Source of the DNA: Pseudorhodobacter antarcticus | GTDB lineage: Bacteria; Pseudomonadota; Alphaproteobacteria; Rhodobacterales; Rhodobacteraceae | Length of the DNA: 7,646 nucleotides | Direction of reading: 5' to 3' | NCBI GenBank assembly: GCA_945897655.1 | Contig: CAMDHB010000155.1 | Span: 1-7,646 of the forward strand | In this document: positions 5,963 through 7,646 of the stretch, one piece after another | How positions within the stretch are numbered: position 1 is the first letter of the stretch | Layout: every line of letters starts with the position of its first letter | Translations under genes and position numbers: made by a program | Notes under the pieces: model-generated | The model's input: only the letters and a program-made list of their open reading frames with translations | Databases searched by the model: none | Told to the model about the DNA's origin: nothing

Positions 5963-6949
5963 ATGCCCGATTTTCCCGCCCACCGCCTGTCCGTTGCCCC
6001 GATGATGGACTGGACCGACCGCCATTGCCGCTATTTTCACCGGCTGATGACGCGGCGGGCGATGCTGTATACCGAAATGGTCACCGCCCCCGCCGTGATC
6101 CACGGCCCGCGTGACCGCCTGCTGGCGCATGGCGGCGAACACCCTGTGGCGCTGCAACTGGGCGGTTCTGACCCAAGCGAACTGGCCGAGGCCGTCCGCA
6201 TCGCCGCCCCTTATGGTTATGACGAGGTCAATCTGAACGTCGGCTGCCCGTCTGACCGCGTGCAATCGGGCTGCTTTGGTGCTGTGCTGATGGAGCGGCC
6301 TGCGCTGGTGGCCGATTGTGTCGCGGCGATGATCGACGCGTCCACGGTGCCCGTCACCGTCAAATGCCGCATCGGTGTCGACGATCAGGACCCCGAGGAA
6401 ACCCTGCCCGATTTTCTGGACCACATCGCCCGCGCCGGGGTAACCCATGTCATCATCCACGCCCGCAAAGCCTGGCTGCAGGGCCTCAGCCCCAAGGAAA
6501 ACCGCGAAATCCCGCCGCTGGACTACGATCTGGTCCGCCGCATGAAACTGGCCTTTCCGCAAATGACCATCTGCTTGAACGGTGGCATCACCACGCTGGC
6601 ACAGGCCGCCCAAGTGCTGGACATGGGGCTGGACGGCGTGATGATCGGCCGCGCCGCCTATCACGATCCCGCCCAAACCCTGATCGGGGCCGATGCCCTG
6701 TGGGGCGACGGGCCGGGGCTGGATGCCGAGGGGGCTGCCCGTGCCATGTACCCCTATATCGCCACCCATCTGGCCATGGGCGGCAAACTGCACCAGATCA
6801 CCCGCCACATGCTGGGCCTGATTCAGGGCCGCCCCGGTGCCCGCGCTTACCGCCGTGTGCTGTCCGAAGGCGTCACCCGCCCCGGCGCGGGGCTGGAGGT
6901 GCTGGACGCCGCCCTGGCCGAAGTTCAGGCCGCCGTCCGCGCCGCCTGA
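5963..6949 (+). CDS. dusA: tRNA-dihydrouridine(20/20a) synthase DusA
   Basis: This FMN- and NADPH-dependent enzyme reduces uridine to dihydrouridine at positions 20/20a in the D-loop of tRNAs. The 328 residues match E. coli DusA closely throughout. Motifs: SVAPMMDWTDRHCRYF (10-25) at the FMN-binding start of the TIM barrel; LYTEMV (35-40); VALQLGGSDP (62-71); NLNVGCPSDRVQSGCFGA (90-107) with Cys95 the proton-donating cysteine; VTVKCRIG (131-138) with Lys134; IIHARKAWLQGLSPKENREI (164-183); and the FMN-phosphate loops NGGI (206-209) and GVMIGR (225-230). The C-terminal helical domain, which docks the tRNA, follows with RHMLGLIQGRPGAR (281-294). The start is placed at ATG 5963, preceded by AGGA (5950-5953), because the homology begins there. 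The same frame could open at TTG 5906 and add 19 non-conserved residues. No good promoter was seen in the 72-bp gap before it, so read-through from the kinase operon is possible. Confidence 0.96.
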   Translation: MPDFPAHRLSVAPMMDWTDRHCRYFHRLMTRRAMLYTEMVTAPAVIHGPRDRLLAHGGEHPVALQLGGSDPSELAEAVRIAAPYGYDEVNLNVGCPSDRVQSGCFGAVLMERPALVADCVAAMIDASTVPVTVKCRIGVDDQDPEETLPDFLDHIARAGVTHVIIHARKAWLQGLSPKENREIPPLDYDLVRRMKLAFPQMTICLNGGITTLAQAAQVLDMGLDGVMIGRAAYHDPAQTLIGADALWGDGPGLDAEGAARAMYPYIATHLAMGGKLHQITRHMLGLIQGRPGARAYRRVLSEGVTRPGAGLEVLDAALAEVQAAVRAA

Positions 6950-7646
6950 CCCTGTGCCACCATCAGCGTCAGGATCATGGTGACCAGCGCCGCCCCGGCG
7001 ATGCCCGCCACCATCGGCTTCGCATCCGCGCCGAGCCACGGCCCCAGCACCACCACCATCACCCCGCCCGTCAGCATCTGCAACGTGCCGCCCAGCGACG
7101 ACGCCAAGCCCGCCTTCTCACCCTGCTCATCCAGCGCCAGCACCATCGTCGATGGGATGATCAACCCCAGACAGGCATTGCTGACCGCCAGACCCGCCAT
7201 GCAGACCCACAGATTGCCATAGCCCGCCAGCGCCAGTACCAATGTCGCACAGGCCGCCGCCGCAAAGGCCACCGAGGACCATTTCAGCATCGGCATCACC
7301 CCAAACCGCGTGGACGCCCGGCTGGCCAGTTGCGACGCCCCGATGAAGGACATCGCATTGACCGCAAAAGCCAACGAAAACTGGGTCGAGGTCAGGCCGA
7401 ACCCCTGTTGGTACACATACGAGGCTGAGGCGAGGAAGATGAAGAAACTGCCAAAGCCGAACGCGCCAATGAACGTCCATAGCAGAAACGACCGGTCCCA
7501 CATCAACTCACCACAACCGCGCAGCAATGTGCCCAGATTGAACGGCCGACGGTTGTCAGGTGCCAAGGTTTCCCGCTGCGCAAAGGCCAGCATGGCCAGG
7601 CTAAGCACCGATGCCACCAGCAGCGCGCCAAAGATCCCGCGCCAGC
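6925..7646 (-). CDS. Bcr/CflA-family MFS multidrug efflux transporter, C-terminal part
   Basis: The window holds about 239 C-terminal residues; the start lies beyond 7646. The first complete codons read WRGIFGAL, which matches the WRxIF segment at TM6 of drug:H+ antiporters of the Bcr/CflA group. A short cytoplasmic loop with RETLAPDNRRPF follows. Six more hydrophobic segments can be seen, at about 7511-7423, 7395-7333, 7294-7235, 7217-7134, 7119-7039 and 7026-6964. These correspond to TM7-12, so the transporter is a usual 12-TM protein in the inner membrane. The segment AGLASSLGGTLQM between TM10 and TM11 resembles the AGTASALLGxLQ signature of this group. A GTG at 7615-7617 is only an internal valine codon. 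The stop at 6925-6927 lies inside the 3' end of dusA, so the two convergent genes overlap by 25 bp. The exported compound cannot be inferred. Confidence 0.85.
   Translation of the reverse strand, partial: WRGIFGALLVASVLSLAMLAFAQRETLAPDNRRPFNLGTLLRGCGELMWDRSFLLWTFIGAFGFGSFFIFLASASYVYQQGFGLTSTQFSLAFAVNAMSFIGASQLASRASTRFGVMPMLKWSSVAFAAAACATLVLALAGYGNLWVCMAGLAVSNACLGLIIPSTMVLALDEQGEKAGLASSLGGTLQMLTGGVMVVVLGPWLGADAKPMVAGIAGAALVTMILTLMVAQGQAARTAA

Noticed and set aside
5933..7039. Minus-strand open frame of 368 codons antisense to dusA.
   Set aside because: dusA matches its family over the full length; the antisense product is Gly/His/Gln-rich and featureless.
6316..7428. Plus-strand open frame of 370 codons overlapping dusA in another frame and running antisense to the MFS gene.
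   Set aside because: The translation is almost only Arg, His, Pro and Gly and spans two real genes in unrelated frames.

Overview
The window looks like a chromosomal segment of an alphaproteobacterium, most likely Rhodobacterales. It is uniformly very GC-rich, carries a surE-pcm-nlpD-type cluster, and its proteins are rich in Ala, Gly and Arg. No IS element, tRNA, rRNA, CRISPR array or phage gene was seen. The gene content is mostly conserved housekeeping and central metabolism, and the window gives no convincing sign of a wholly new defence or mobile system. The taxonomic call rests on recognising gene families, not on a search.

Layout: (1) 1-339 (+) is the C-terminal end of an FAD-dependent amino-acid oxidase (DadA/DAO family). 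It meets the next operon tail-to-tail at an inverted repeat (348-375) that probably terminates both transcripts. (2) 3736-381 (-) is a four-gene run: a glutathione S-transferase-like protein, surE (survival 5'-nucleotidase), pcm (isoaspartyl methyltransferase) and a lipoprotein with two LysM domains and a degenerate LytM/M23 domain (NlpD-like). surE and pcm overlap by ATGA. A candidate promoter lies in front of the GST gene and another in front of surE. (3) 3737-3844 is a divergent intergenic region. (4) 3845-6949 (+) holds a PfkB (Pfk-2)-type sugar-phosphate kinase, a protein with a probable mutarotase fold, and tRNA-dihydrouridine synthase dusA. (5) 6925-7646 (-) is the C-terminal half of a Bcr/CflA-type MFS efflux transporter. 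Its 3' end overlaps the 3' end of dusA by 25 bp.

How the genes may work together: SurE, Pcm and NlpD form the classic stationary-phase maintenance and cell-envelope cluster (nucleotide salvage, repair of aged proteins, activation of septal amidases). The kinase and the mutarotase-like protein are 21 bp apart and probably act on the same hexose or hexose-phosphate pool. The most interesting points are the loss of metal-binding and catalytic residues in the M23 domain, the altered NXXE region (DGEE) of the otherwise well-conserved Pfk-2-like kinase, the kinase/mutarotase pairing, and the overlapping convergent dusA/MFS ends.
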